Positions 27,268-34,885 of a stretch of DNA of 38,924 nt are shown one piece after another. The notes below the pieces were generated by a model. That model worked only from the letters and a program-made list of their open reading frames with translations. It was not told where the DNA came from and did no database searches. This stretch comes from Lysobacteraceae bacterium (GTDB lineage Bacteria > Pseudomonadota > Gammaproteobacteria > Xanthomonadales > BQJN01), in the NCBI GenBank assembly GCA_021604725.1, contig BQJN01000040.1, positions 1 through 38,924 on the forward strand. Reading direction: 5' to 3'. Position 1 is the stretch's first letter, and each line of letters starts with the position of its first letter. Both the position numbers and the translations under genes were made by a program.

Positions 27268-27821
27268 GTCGCCACTTTGGTCAATGCGCGGGAGACCAAC
27301 ATTCGAACGCTGTTCGCTGACGGACGATCCAGCTCCGATGCAATCTCTGGAAATGTCATGCCAAACTCGACCCGCATGATAATGGCGTCGCGTTGCTCAT
27401 CAGGTAGCTTTGCCAGCGCCGCTTCATAGGCATCAACGGTTTGCTGACCGACCGCCAGCTCGACTGCCGACAATCCAGTATCGACCTGATCTGGGTTGAT
27501 CGTTTCGGACGCAGGTCGAGTCCTCGAGCGCCGCAGCTCCTCGCGAACCTGATTGACCAAAATGGTCCGCAGGTAGGACAGAAAAGCACCCGGCCGCTGC
27601 GGGTCGAAACGTTCCAGGTTGTTGATGGCGCGCATAAACGTGACCTGCACCAGATCGTCGGTATCCGCCAGGTCTCGTCCATAGCTGGGCAGGCGGCCAC
27701 GTGCCCAGCGCTGCATCACAGGAAGGTATCGCGTCACCAATTCGTCGCGCGCCTGCGCCTCGCCCTGCCGGTATTGACGCAACAACATGGTGGTCGATTT
27801 GATCTTGTTGGCTGTGGCCAT
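27240..27821 (-). CDS. ECF-type RNA polymerase sigma factor linked to a Ser/Thr kinase
   Basis: 193 residues with sigma region 2 (about 24-97, DELVTRYLPVMQRWARGRLP, then DTDDLVQVTFMRAINNLERF and FLSYLRTILVNQVREELRR) and region 4 (about 130-187, ALAKLPDEQRDAIIMR, MTFPEIASELDRPSANSVRMLVSRAL helix-turn-helix). No anti-sigma gene is adjacent; instead the Ser/Thr kinase gene overlaps its 3' end by 28 bases. This fits the ECF groups whose activity is controlled by a kinase (for example EcfP/PknT of Vibrio parahaemolyticus, ECF43). Region 2.2 still has acidic D53-T54-D55-D56. No good ribosome-binding site precedes the ATG, and an inverted repeat ends four bases before it. Target promoters are unknown. 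Confidence 0.92.
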   Translation of the reverse strand: MATANKIKSTTMLLRQYRQGEAQARDELVTRYLPVMQRWARGRLPSYGRDLADTDDLVQVTFMRAINNLERFDPQRPGAFLSYLRTILVNQVREELRRSRTRPASETINPDQVDTGLSAVELAVGQQTVDAYEAALAKLPDEQRDAIIMRVEFGMTFPEIASELDRPSANSVRMLVSRALTKVATWMSEENRL

Positions 27822-27824
27822 GCC

Positions 27825-27851
27825 CTATCGCTATAGACAATAGGTCGATAG
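27825..27851 (-). repeat. Inverted repeat before the sigma-factor start
   Basis: CTATCG (27825-27830) and CGATAG (27846-27851) are perfect arms around a 15-base core that itself contains the palindrome CTATAG (27831-27836). It ends four bases from the sigma ATG, within the 72-base gap after the beta-helix gene. It may be an operator or a translation-controlling hairpin. Confidence 0.45.
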
Positions 27852-27893
27852 TGTAACGCACGACAGCCAGGCCTAAACACGACAGCAGACACA

Positions 27894-28943
27894 TTACCGA
27901 TCGAGGGCGGTCAGAGCCCAGAGTGTCGAAGAAAAATCGCCAAACCCACTCTCGAATAGTACGTCAGAGGCTTCAAACGCCCCCATTTCCACATTGCCTC
28001 CCTGCAAGCGCGTGTCGCCAGCGAAATCCACCACCCCGACATCCCAGTCGGATTCGAACGAGCCACTGCCATCAGGAGGCAAGGTTCCTGCGTCAATCAA
28101 TGGTGAGCCGGGCGACAGCTCGTAGCTAAAAACGCCCGGTTCAAACAATGGATCGAGGCTCACATTGTTCACGCCCACCGGGGGGCCTCGATAGCTTCCA
28201 ACGCTGTTATTCCAATAGAACAAGTCACCGGTACTTCTGAACAGGTCCAGGTCATGACCGGTGTTGTGCCACAGAATGTTGTTGGCGACCAAGGCGCTGG
28301 CCCCGTCGCGAGCAACCAATTCGACGGACGCATTCTTCGCTGCACTATTGTCCACCACGGTGTTGTTATTGAAATACAGCCCCTCGCCACCGCTTTGACG
28401 AAGCTCAGCCACCTGCCCACCCTCATTCAAGGTGAACAGGTTATTGCTAATTCGAGCGCTATTGATGCCATCGGAAGCATAGAGCGCGCTGCGCAAGCCA
28501 TTGTTGCCAACGAATGCGCTGCGTTCGACAACAAGATTCAGGGCAAACAGAACCTGCAGGCCGGCACCCAAGTTGGCTGAACCGTTGAAAAACATCAATC
28601 GATCAACTGTCACTGAACGGCCGTTGGCGACAATCGACAGAATTCTGTCGGTAGATCCGCCGTCCAGGACCGTGTCAAAGGCATCACCGCTGCGGGCCAG
28701 ACAAATGCCCTGCCACCCCCCGGAAATTTCCAGATCCCCGCCATCGGAGGAAGTGTAGGTCAGCCCACCGCCTGGAATGTCATAGAACCCTTGCACCAGC
28801 ATGATGTGGTCATCCTCCCCATTGCTGCCGGCGAGGTTTAGTATGGGTTGCAGCGCATTGACGTCATCTACGCAATAGTCCGCGGCTTGGGTTGTCGCGG
28901 TCGACACCAACAGTGCTGTTGCCAGTAGCGCGGTTATTTTCAT
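27894..28943 (-). CDS. Secreted right-handed beta-helix protein with C-terminal LFESGF motif
   Basis: 349 residues with a Sec signal peptide (about 1-20, ALLATALLVSTATTQAAD). A pectate-lyase-like parallel beta-helix region follows, about 60-250, with repeating short strands and Asn-rich turns (SARISNNLFTLNEGG, GLYFNNNTVVDNS, ALVANNILWHNTG). The segment SPLIDAGTLPPDG and the later VGVVDFAGDTRLQGGNVEMGAFE match the end of many 'choice-of-anchor' surface proteins. The tail carries DVLFESGFGD. No polysaccharide-lyase catalytic residues are recognised. AAGGAG lies seven bases before the ATG. It precedes the sigma/kinase pair by 72 bases, so it may be co-transcribed or merely adjacent. An extracellular role is inferred. 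Confidence 0.82.
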   Translation of the reverse strand: MKITALLATALLVSTATTQAADYCVDDVNALQPILNLAGSNGEDDHIMLVQGFYDIPGGGLTYTSSDGGDLEISGGWQGICLARSGDAFDTVLDGGSTDRILSIVANGRSVTVDRLMFFNGSANLGAGLQVLFALNLVVERSAFVGNNGLRSALYASDGINSARISNNLFTLNEGGQVAELRQSGGEGLYFNNNTVVDNSAAKNASVELVARDGASALVANNILWHNTGHDLDLFRSTGDLFYWNNSVGSYRGPPVGVNNVSLDPLFEPGVFSYELSPGSPLIDAGTLPPDGSGSFESDWDVGVVDFAGDTRLQGGNVEMGAFEASDVLFESGFGDFSSTLWALTALDR

Positions 28944-29094
28944 GACCGATCTCCTTGTTCAAGTTAAGGCCGCAAGTCTGCAGCCCCTTACCCATACCAA
29001 TGATGGCCGTCGAACAAAGCGCACAAACAACTTGCGCTTGTCCATGGCTCAATCGTTCAAGCCGACATGCTCGGATTGCGGTAAGGTACGCGCC

Positions 29095-30987
29095 ATGACT
29101 CTGGTAAGACTAAAAGATGTATCGCTCGAGTTCGGCGACACACCGTTGCTGAGCGGCGCAAACTTCGAGCTGTCAGCGGGCGAAAAGGTGTGTCTGATTG
29201 GACGCAACGGAGCGGGCAAATCGTCGTTGTTTCGATTGATCACGGGGGTACACCAACCGGATGAGGGTGAGGTCGAGATTGCCCCACTGGTATCTGTTGC
29301 GCAGCTCGATCAAGAGCTGGAGACGGCTGATACAAGGCAGGTACGCGCCGTCGTTGAATCCGGATTGCAAGATCGCATCGAGCGCATCAAACGGTTTGAG
29401 CAATTGTCCTCAGCACCTTCGCCTGATGCTGCCGAACTAGACCGCCTGCAAAGGACCATCGACGCCACCGGCGGCTGGGATATCGACACTCAGGTGCAAA
29501 GAACCCTGGACAAGCTGGGGCTGCCTGGCGAGCGCTGCATGAGCGAACTGTCCGGCGGTTGGCGCCGACGAGTATCGCTGGCCCGAGCCCTGGTGTCTGA
29601 GCCAGATGTATTGTTGCTTGATGAGCCCACCAACCACCTGGACATCAACTCGATCGAGTGGCTGGAGAACGAAGTACGCGGCTGGGCCGGGGCGGTGTTA
29701 TTCATCACTCATGATCGCTCCTTCATGCAGCGGCTGGCCACGCGTATTGTGGAGCTTGACCTGGGTCAACTGACCAGTTGGGAAGGCAGCTATCAACAGT
29801 TCTTGCAAGCCAAGGAAAAGGCATTGGAAGACGAGGCCACACAGCACAAGTTGTTCGACAAGCGACTGGCCGCCGAGGAGACATGGATACGACAAGGCAT
29901 CAAGGCGCGACGAACGCGCAATGAAGGCCGCGTGCGCGCGCTTCAGGCGATGCGGCTGGAGCGCAGCAAACGATTGTCTCGACAAGGCAAGGCCAACCTC
30001 AAAATCAGCGAGGCTGAGCAGTCGGGGCGCAAGGTGATTACTGCCAAGGGCGTGCATTACGCCTATCAACAGCAGGACATCATTTCTGGCTTGTCGCTGA
30101 AAGTGATGCGCGGCGACCGACTGGGCGTGGTCGGAAACAATGGCGTCGGCAAGACCACCTTGTTAAGGCTGCTGCTCGGTGAGCTGGCACCGCAGCAAGG
30201 CACCATCAAACTGGGAACCAAGCTGGAAATTGCATGGTTCGATCAATTGCGATCAACCCTCGATACGGAACGCACCGTGATCGAGAACGTCGGCGAAGGT
30301 CGTGAGTTTGTCACTATCAACGGTAAACAGCGGCACGTCATTAGCTATCTCGGCGATTTTCTGTTTAGCCCCGGACGCGCTCAGGTGCCAGTAAAAGCCC
30401 TGTCAGGGGGAGAGCGCAATCGAGTCATTCTGGCGCGACTGTTCGCGCGGCCGGCCAACCTGCTGGTTCTGGATGAACCGACCAATGATCTGGACGTCGA
30501 GATGCTTGAGGTTCTTGAAGCCAGATTAGTTGAGTACGAAGGCACTCTGATCATTGTCAGTCATGATCGTCAATTTCTCGACAATGTGGTGACCAGCGTG
30601 TTGGTGTTTGAGCAGGATGGAGGCCTGCGAGAGTATGTTGGTGGCTATAGTGACTGGCAGAAAACCGATGCTCGGCTGGCAGTTGCTGACCATGCCGGCA
30701 AACGTCAACAGGCCGTTAAAAGCGCGAGCAAACCAGCACCGAAACAACCGCAAGCGAAGAAAAAAAGCAGCCTGAGTTACGTTCAAAAAAAGCGCCTTGA
30801 AAAGCTGCCGGAGGAGATTGAAAGAATCGAAAAGTCCATTGGTGAGCTTGAGCAGACCATTGGCGAGCCGAGTTTCTACCAGCAAGACAAATCGCTGGTT
30901 GCCGAAACGCTTTCACAAATGACTGCGCTACAGACCAAACTTGAGCAGGCGATGGATGAATGGGCCACACTCGAGGACCTGGCTTAA
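29095..30987 (+). CDS. uup: ABC-F family ATPase Uup
   Basis: Cytoplasmic non-transport ABC protein linked to DNA transposition precision and ribosome/translation quality. The 630 residues hold two ATPase cassettes: Walker [10 protein letters not shown] (36-44) and GNNGVGKTT; signatures [15 protein letters not shown] and [15 protein letters not shown]; Walker [13 protein letters not shown] and [12 protein letters not shown]. The inter-cassette linker is present, and a basic/coiled C-terminal domain ([20 protein letters not shown], about 555-630) marks Uup rather than EttA or YheS. ATG 29095 has AAGGT seven bases upstream; the frame continues upstream without homology. Divergent from the beta-helix gene; 151 bases between them show no clear promoter. 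Confidence 0.94.
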   Translation: MTLVRLKDVSLEFGDTPLLSGANFELSAGEKVCLIGRNGAGKSSLFRLITGVHQPDEGEVEIAPLVSVAQLDQELETADTRQVRAVVESGLQDRIERIKRFEQLSSAPSPDAAELDRLQRTIDATGGWDIDTQVQRTLDKLGLPGERCMSELSGGWRRRVSLARALVSEPDVLLLDEPTNHLDINSIEWLENEVRGWAGAVLFITHDRSFMQRLATRIVELDLGQLTSWEGSYQQFLQAKEKALEDEATQHKLFDKRLAAEETWIRQGIKARRTRNEGRVRALQAMRLERSKRLSRQGKANLKISEAEQSGRKVITAKGVHYAYQQQDIISGLSLKVMRGDRLGVVGNNGVGKTTLLRLLLGELAPQQGTIKLGTKLEIAWFDQLRSTLDTERTVIENVGEGREFVTINGKQRHVISYLGDFLFSPGRAQVPVKALSGGERNRVILARLFARPANLLVLDEPTNDLDVEMLEVLEARLVEYEGTLIIVSHDRQFLDNVVTSVLVFEQDGGLREYVGGYSDWQKTDARLAVADHAGKRQQAVKSASKPAPKQPQAKKKSSLSYVQKKRLEKLPEEIERIEKSIGELEQTIGEPSFYQQDKSLVAETLSQMTALQTKLEQAMDEWATLEDLA

Positions 30988-31025
30988 GCGAGCGATGTCC
31001 TAAACAAATCCAGGTCCAAACGCCG

Positions 31026-31691
31026 CTAAGGGCGTTCTGCGTCCGGCTGGTTTTCCGGCGCCGCATCAACAAACGCCTGCAGTTGGGAGCACTGCTCGTC
31101 AACTTGACGAATCAACGGGTAAGACCCAAGGTCGATATCAAAGCGGCGAGCGTTATAGACCTGGGGAATCAGACAGGCGTCTGCCATCGTTGGTTGGTCT
31201 CCACAACAAAACAGTCCGGTAGCAACAGAACGCTCCAATGCATGCTCAACCGCCGTAAAGCCCTCAACCACCCAGTGTCGGTACCACTCCTTCCTCACCA
31301 TCGCGCTGACCTCCAACTCATCCAGAAAGCTCAACACTCTGAGATTGTTGAGAGGATGAATGTCACAAGCGATCATTTGAGAGATCGTGCGCGCGTGCAT
31401 GCGTGATCGAGTATCCGGCGGCATCAATGCCGGGCCAGCAAACTCTTCATCCAGGTATTCGATAATCGCCATGGATTGCTGAAACACGCGCTCGCCATGT
31501 ACCAGCGTTGGCACCAGTCGTTGTGGGTTGAGTTTGTGGTATGCATCGGTGCGATGTTCACCGCCATCACGCAGCAAGTGCACGGGCCGAATTTCGTAGT
31601 CCAGACCTTTTACGTTAAGCGCTATCCGGACCCGATAGGCAGCACTGGATCGCCAGTAGCTGAACAGTATCAAAGCATCATCTAAATCCAT
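31026..31691 (-). CDS. maiA: Maleylacetoacetate isomerase / zeta-class glutathione S-transferase
   Basis: Glutathione-dependent cis-trans isomerase of tyrosine/homogentisate breakdown, also possible general GST. The 221 residues start MDLDDALILFSYWRSSAAYRVRIALN. The zeta-class SSxxYRVRIAL motif is intact, with Ala in place of the eukaryotic Cys, as is usual in bacteria. NPQRLVPTL, QSMAIIEYLDE and the C-terminal CDIHPLNNLRVL and QPTMADACLIPQVYNARRF fit the family. ATG 31691 is chosen for GGAGG five bases before it; a GTG at 31706 is the alternative. Convergent with uup across 38 bases. The other homogentisate genes are not present here. Confidence 0.93.
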   Translation of the reverse strand: MDLDDALILFSYWRSSAAYRVRIALNVKGLDYEIRPVHLLRDGGEHRTDAYHKLNPQRLVPTLVHGERVFQQSMAIIEYLDEEFAGPALMPPDTRSRMHARTISQMIACDIHPLNNLRVLSFLDELEVSAMVRKEWYRHWVVEGFTAVEHALERSVATGLFCCGDQPTMADACLIPQVYNARRFDIDLGSYPLIRQVDEQCSQLQAFVDAAPENQPDAERP

Positions 31692-31742
31692 ACCTGCCTC
31701 CAGCACTCACAAACAGCACGGCACTCCACGTCAACTAACGTG

Positions 31743-32855
31743 TCAGTAGTCGTCGTCGGGGTCGTACAGCATCTCTTCGGGCACATCCGCGCTGCCACCC
31801 TCTGACAATTTGATCTTCAACTGCAAGCCATCGCGCGAATCGGCTTTTGACAACGCCTCTTCGAGCTCAATCGTGCCGTTTTTGTAAAGCTCATACAGGG
31901 CCTGGTCGAAGGTTTGCATGCCCTCATCCAGACTCTTGTCCATCGCATCTTTAAGGTTGGATATCTCACCGCGCCTGATCAGATCACGCACCATCGGTGT
32001 ATTGATCAGAACCTCTACCGCGGCAAGGCGTTTACCATCCTTACCGCGAACCAGGCGTTGCGAGATAATTGCCTTGAGATTCAATGACAGATTCATCAGC
32101 ACCTGCTTGTGCGCTGCCTCATGAAAAAAGTTGAGGATACGCTCCACTGTCTGGTCAGCGTTGGCAGAGTGCAAGGTGGCCAGACACAGGTGTCCAGTTT
32201 CAGCAAAGGAGACGGATGCCTCCATCGTTTCTGTGTCTAGAATCTCGCCAATCAGAATTACGTCGGGCGCTTCTCGCATCGCATTTTTCAGCGCTGATCG
32301 ATACGATTTGGTGTCGATCCCAACCTCACGCTGATTGACGATAGACTTGCGATGACGATGCAAAAATTCGATTGGGTCTTCAATGGTCAGGATATGTCCG
32401 GACCGCTGTCCATTTCGATAGTCGATCATCGACGCCAAGGTCGTTGACTTGCCTGATCCGGTTGCCCCGACCACCAGGATTAGGCCACGCTCCTCCATAA
32501 TCAGGTCTTTAAGCAACGGAGGTAAACGCAAGGAATCAAGACTTGGAATCGTACTCTTGATAGCGCGAATCACCATGCCGACTTCGCCGCGCTGCTTGAA
32601 AACGTTGATGCGGAAGCGACCGGCATCCTTGACCGCCAGAGCCAGGTTCAATTCCAGTTCCCGCTCAAATTGTGGCACCTGCCCCTCGTCCATCAACGAG
32701 TAGGCAATCTTTTTGACCATGCCACCGGGTAGGCCGGTGTTGCCTAACGGATACAGTTTTCCTTCTACCTTGATCTGAACGGGTGCCCCTGTCGACAAAA
32801 ACATGTCTGAGGCGTTCTTCTCCGTCATCAGTTTCAAAAAGTATCCGATGTCCAC
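31743..32855 (-). CDS. pilU: Type IV pilus retraction ATPase PilU
   Basis: Hexameric cytoplasmic ATPase that aids PilT in pilus retraction. 370 residues: N-terminal PAS-like domain (MTEKNASDMFLSTGAP), Walker A GATGSGKST (130-138), Asp box LTIEDPIEFLH, Walker B DVILIGEI (Glu204), His box GHLCLATLH (221-229), and a C-terminal segment with DEGMQTFDQALYELY typical of PilU. The acidic tail DPDDDY is present. The start is GTG at 32855 after GGGAG. pilT, normally adjacent, is not in the window. PilU is preferred to PilT by length and by the C-terminal sequence. Confidence 0.88.
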   Translation of the reverse strand: MDIGYFLKLMTEKNASDMFLSTGAPVQIKVEGKLYPLGNTGLPGGMVKKIAYSLMDEGQVPQFERELELNLALAVKDAGRFRINVFKQRGEVGMVIRAIKSTIPSLDSLRLPPLLKDLIMEERGLILVVGATGSGKSTTLASMIDYRNGQRSGHILTIEDPIEFLHRHRKSIVNQREVGIDTKSYRSALKNAMREAPDVILIGEILDTETMEASVSFAETGHLCLATLHSANADQTVERILNFFHEAAHKQVLMNLSLNLKAIISQRLVRGKDGKRLAAVEVLINTPMVRDLIRRGEISNLKDAMDKSLDEGMQTFDQALYELYKNGTIELEEALSKADSRDGLQLKIKLSEGGSADVPEEMLYDPDDDY

Positions 32856-33026
32856 GGACTCTCTCCCTGCCCTGCACGTTAGCAGAGCGCTGCAGCCGAA
32901 CGATCTAGGAGTATAGCAGTAACCAACAGCAGCGCTTCAAACAGCAAGTGAACAATTCACATGCGTTTTAAAAGCGGTCAGTGGAACGCGTTTCGGGGCC
33001 TTTGAGCGGGCCGCATTATGCGGACC

Positions 33027-34007
33027 TTATCCAGGTAATCCCGAAATCGGAAAGTCGTCATTGCTGCCAAAGCCACCACACACCCCTTTGGTTACGACAG
33101 CCACGGCATTGTGTGGGTGTAGACTCTCAAAATGACTGGCTTTTATCCAGAAATCAGCCAATCGAGCATCGTTTTCCAGCGCCGCTTGCATACGCCGCGC
33201 TGCATCCTCACAAAACATCAGGTTGGAGCCATTGAGTTCGGCAAAAGCCTGCTCGTCTTCGCGCTTCACGGCGGTCTGTACCGGTGTCTTCAGTGCCGAC
33301 TCAATGGCATCAATGGCATCGAGGATCGGAAATGAGGAAAAAGATGGCGTTAGTGCGGCTCTGACTTGAGCACTCGAGCGTTGGCTGTGCGGTGTCGCCG
33401 CCATGTCTTTTTCGTTGCCGAGAAACTGCAACGCCTGGTCATACGTGACCTGACCATCAGCAAACCGTTTCTTGAAATTTTCCTGGATCAGTTGACGAGC
33501 CAATGCTGCCGAGCACGGGCAGGTACTCGAATACATCAATTCGAAGCCCATCTCGACGTGACATCCCTTGTTATCCAGTTGACCCAACAGGTATACCGGG
33601 TATCGCTTCCAACCCGAGTTCGCCGACCTCAGCGCCGGTCGGCGCACCAGTTGATCGAATTCGATCAAAACGCGTGAGCGGGAGCTAAGCCCTTCGTGCG
33701 ACTCGAGAAACAACTTCAACAAATGGCGTAACGATGCTGGCGTCAACGGATCGCCAGACAATACTTGGTCCAGATGCAGGTACAGGCGGGACATATGAAT
33801 GCCTCGCACGTCCGGCTGCGTCAAATCCACATAGGCGCTGACATGGGCCACGGAGTGGCTGATCGAACCATCATCCATGGCCAGGCTTACTGGCATTTCG
33901 ATTCGGTCCATACCCACCCAGCCCAAACGTCCAGCCACGCCCGGACGGGCGTCGTTGGCAATGTCAGGCATGGTGCGCGCAGTACTATCTGGAGATTTAA
34001 TCGACAT
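33027..34007 (-). CDS. folE2: GTP cyclohydrolase FolE2 (type IB)
   Basis: Converts GTP to dihydroneopterin triphosphate for folate (and queuosine) without the strict Zn dependence of FolE. The 326 residues match FolE2: GWVGMDRIEMPV, RGIHMSRLY (His71), and the metal-binding YSSTCPCSAALAR (Cys163, Cys165), NLMFCEDAARRMQ, ASHFESLHPHNAVAV. FolE2 is Zur-regulated in several bacteria, but I see no convincing Zur box in the 42 bases upstream. The ATG at 34007 has no good ribosome-binding site, so the start may be the ATG at residue 13. Downstream, 32856-33026 carries a CCGCAT/ATGCGG palindrome and no gene. Confidence 0.93.
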   Translation of the reverse strand: MSIKSPDSTARTMPDIANDARPGVAGRLGWVGMDRIEMPVSLAMDDGSISHSVAHVSAYVDLTQPDVRGIHMSRLYLHLDQVLSGDPLTPASLRHLLKLFLESHEGLSSRSRVLIEFDQLVRRPALRSANSGWKRYPVYLLGQLDNKGCHVEMGFELMYSSTCPCSAALARQLIQENFKKRFADGQVTYDQALQFLGNEKDMAATPHSQRSSAQVRAALTPSFSSFPILDAIDAIESALKTPVQTAVKREDEQAFAELNGSNLMFCEDAARRMQAALENDARLADFWIKASHFESLHPHNAVAVVTKGVCGGFGSNDDFPISGLPG

Positions 34008-34049
34008 GAGGGGACTGTAACCGATACCTCGGCGGAAGGCGACAGCCCT

Positions 34050-34841
34050 TTATGTTTGGTTAGAAGTCAATGTTTTCAAGCGCCGCGTCTCACGCCATAG
34101 CAACCAAAGCGCCGAACGCGGGTAGCATTGACTCACTTTTTGCGCCAGCGCACGCTCAATGCCCTTGTTTGCCAGCTGCCAGCACAGGTAAGAATACTGA
34201 GCTTGCGGCTGCACACACGCCCGAGCGTCAACAACGACCTTGTTGCGCACCTCTTGCGCCACGGTGCCAAGCAACTTTTTCCGATCATCAGCATACTGAG
34301 CACGCAATTTAAGGGGCAACCAACGCGTGTACCGATCCTGTCCCGACGCCAGACTCGCCAGTCGCTCCATCGCTATACAACCGGCCCACAACAGGCGCAC
34401 GATGGGCCTGGATGTTGCGTCGGTGCAGAAAAAATCAGCAACGCGAGCGCTCTCTTCAACGGCTGTCCATGATTGAGACGTGGTCTCCACCGGTGCGCTC
34501 AACGCTTGATTGCCCAGCAACGCGATGACCTCGTCTACCGATTGTGCTGTCGGCGCGAACTGGCCTTGCATGGGCTGCAACAAAGGATGGCGGCTTGCGC
34601 CACCGCTTGCCAGCGTCCGCAGCTCGGAATGCCACCAGGCCAGGCTGACCGGTGCGGTGGTCGCCGCATCAGCGGCAAACGGGATGTTCACCAGTGTAAT
34701 TCTCAGGCCCTGGCACAGGGCAATACTAGCGCTATGGTCTGGATCGACGAACGCTGCGATTTGGCGATGGGGAAGCCCAACACTGCGAAACAACTCAGCG
34801 CAAACGGTATTCGCCTTCGTTGCGGACTCAGCGGCCACCAT
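34050..34841 (-). CDS. Squalene/phytoene-synthase-like protein, probably degenerate
   Basis: 263 residues. The segment VSLAWWHSELRTLASGGASRHPLLQPM closely matches the RLxWWxxELxxLxxGxPxHPL motif of the squalene/phytoene synthase superfamily (trans-isoprenyl synthases and the NDUFAF6-like group). RLLWAGCIAMERLAS and RWLPLKLRAQYADDRKKLL fit the later helices. The catalytic DxxxD aspartate motifs of true synthases are not evident, so it may be a non-catalytic relative. No carotenoid or hopanoid genes lie nearby. It is followed by folE2 after 42 bases. The start is uncertain and lacks a clear ribosome-binding site. Confidence 0.6.
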   Translation of the reverse strand: MVAAESATKANTVCAELFRSVGLPHRQIAAFVDPDHSASIALCQGLRITLVNIPFAADAATTAPVSLAWWHSELRTLASGGASRHPLLQPMQGQFAPTAQSVDEVIALLGNQALSAPVETTSQSWTAVEESARVADFFCTDATSRPIVRLLWAGCIAMERLASLASGQDRYTRWLPLKLRAQYADDRKKLLGTVAQEVRNKVVVDARACVQPQAQYSYLCWQLANKGIERALAQKVSQCYPRSALWLLWRETRRLKTLTSNQT

Positions 34842-34885
34842 TGAACACGATCAAGATTGCAACACCTAATATCGGAGCTTGCTTA

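Noticed and set aside
28942..29094. N-terminal extension of Uup starting at 28942
   Set aside because: The extra 51 residues have no ABC-F similarity, while ATG 29095 has AAGGT at good spacing and starts the conserved domain.
31019..31036. AACGCC/GGCGTT hairpin between uup and maiA as a terminator
   Set aside because: Short six-base stem, no T-run on either strand, and it overlaps the maiA stop. Could be chance.
33011..33023. CCGCAT/ATGCGG palindrome after folE2
   Set aside because: One-base centre, no T-run, and no match to a known operator. Not enough to name.
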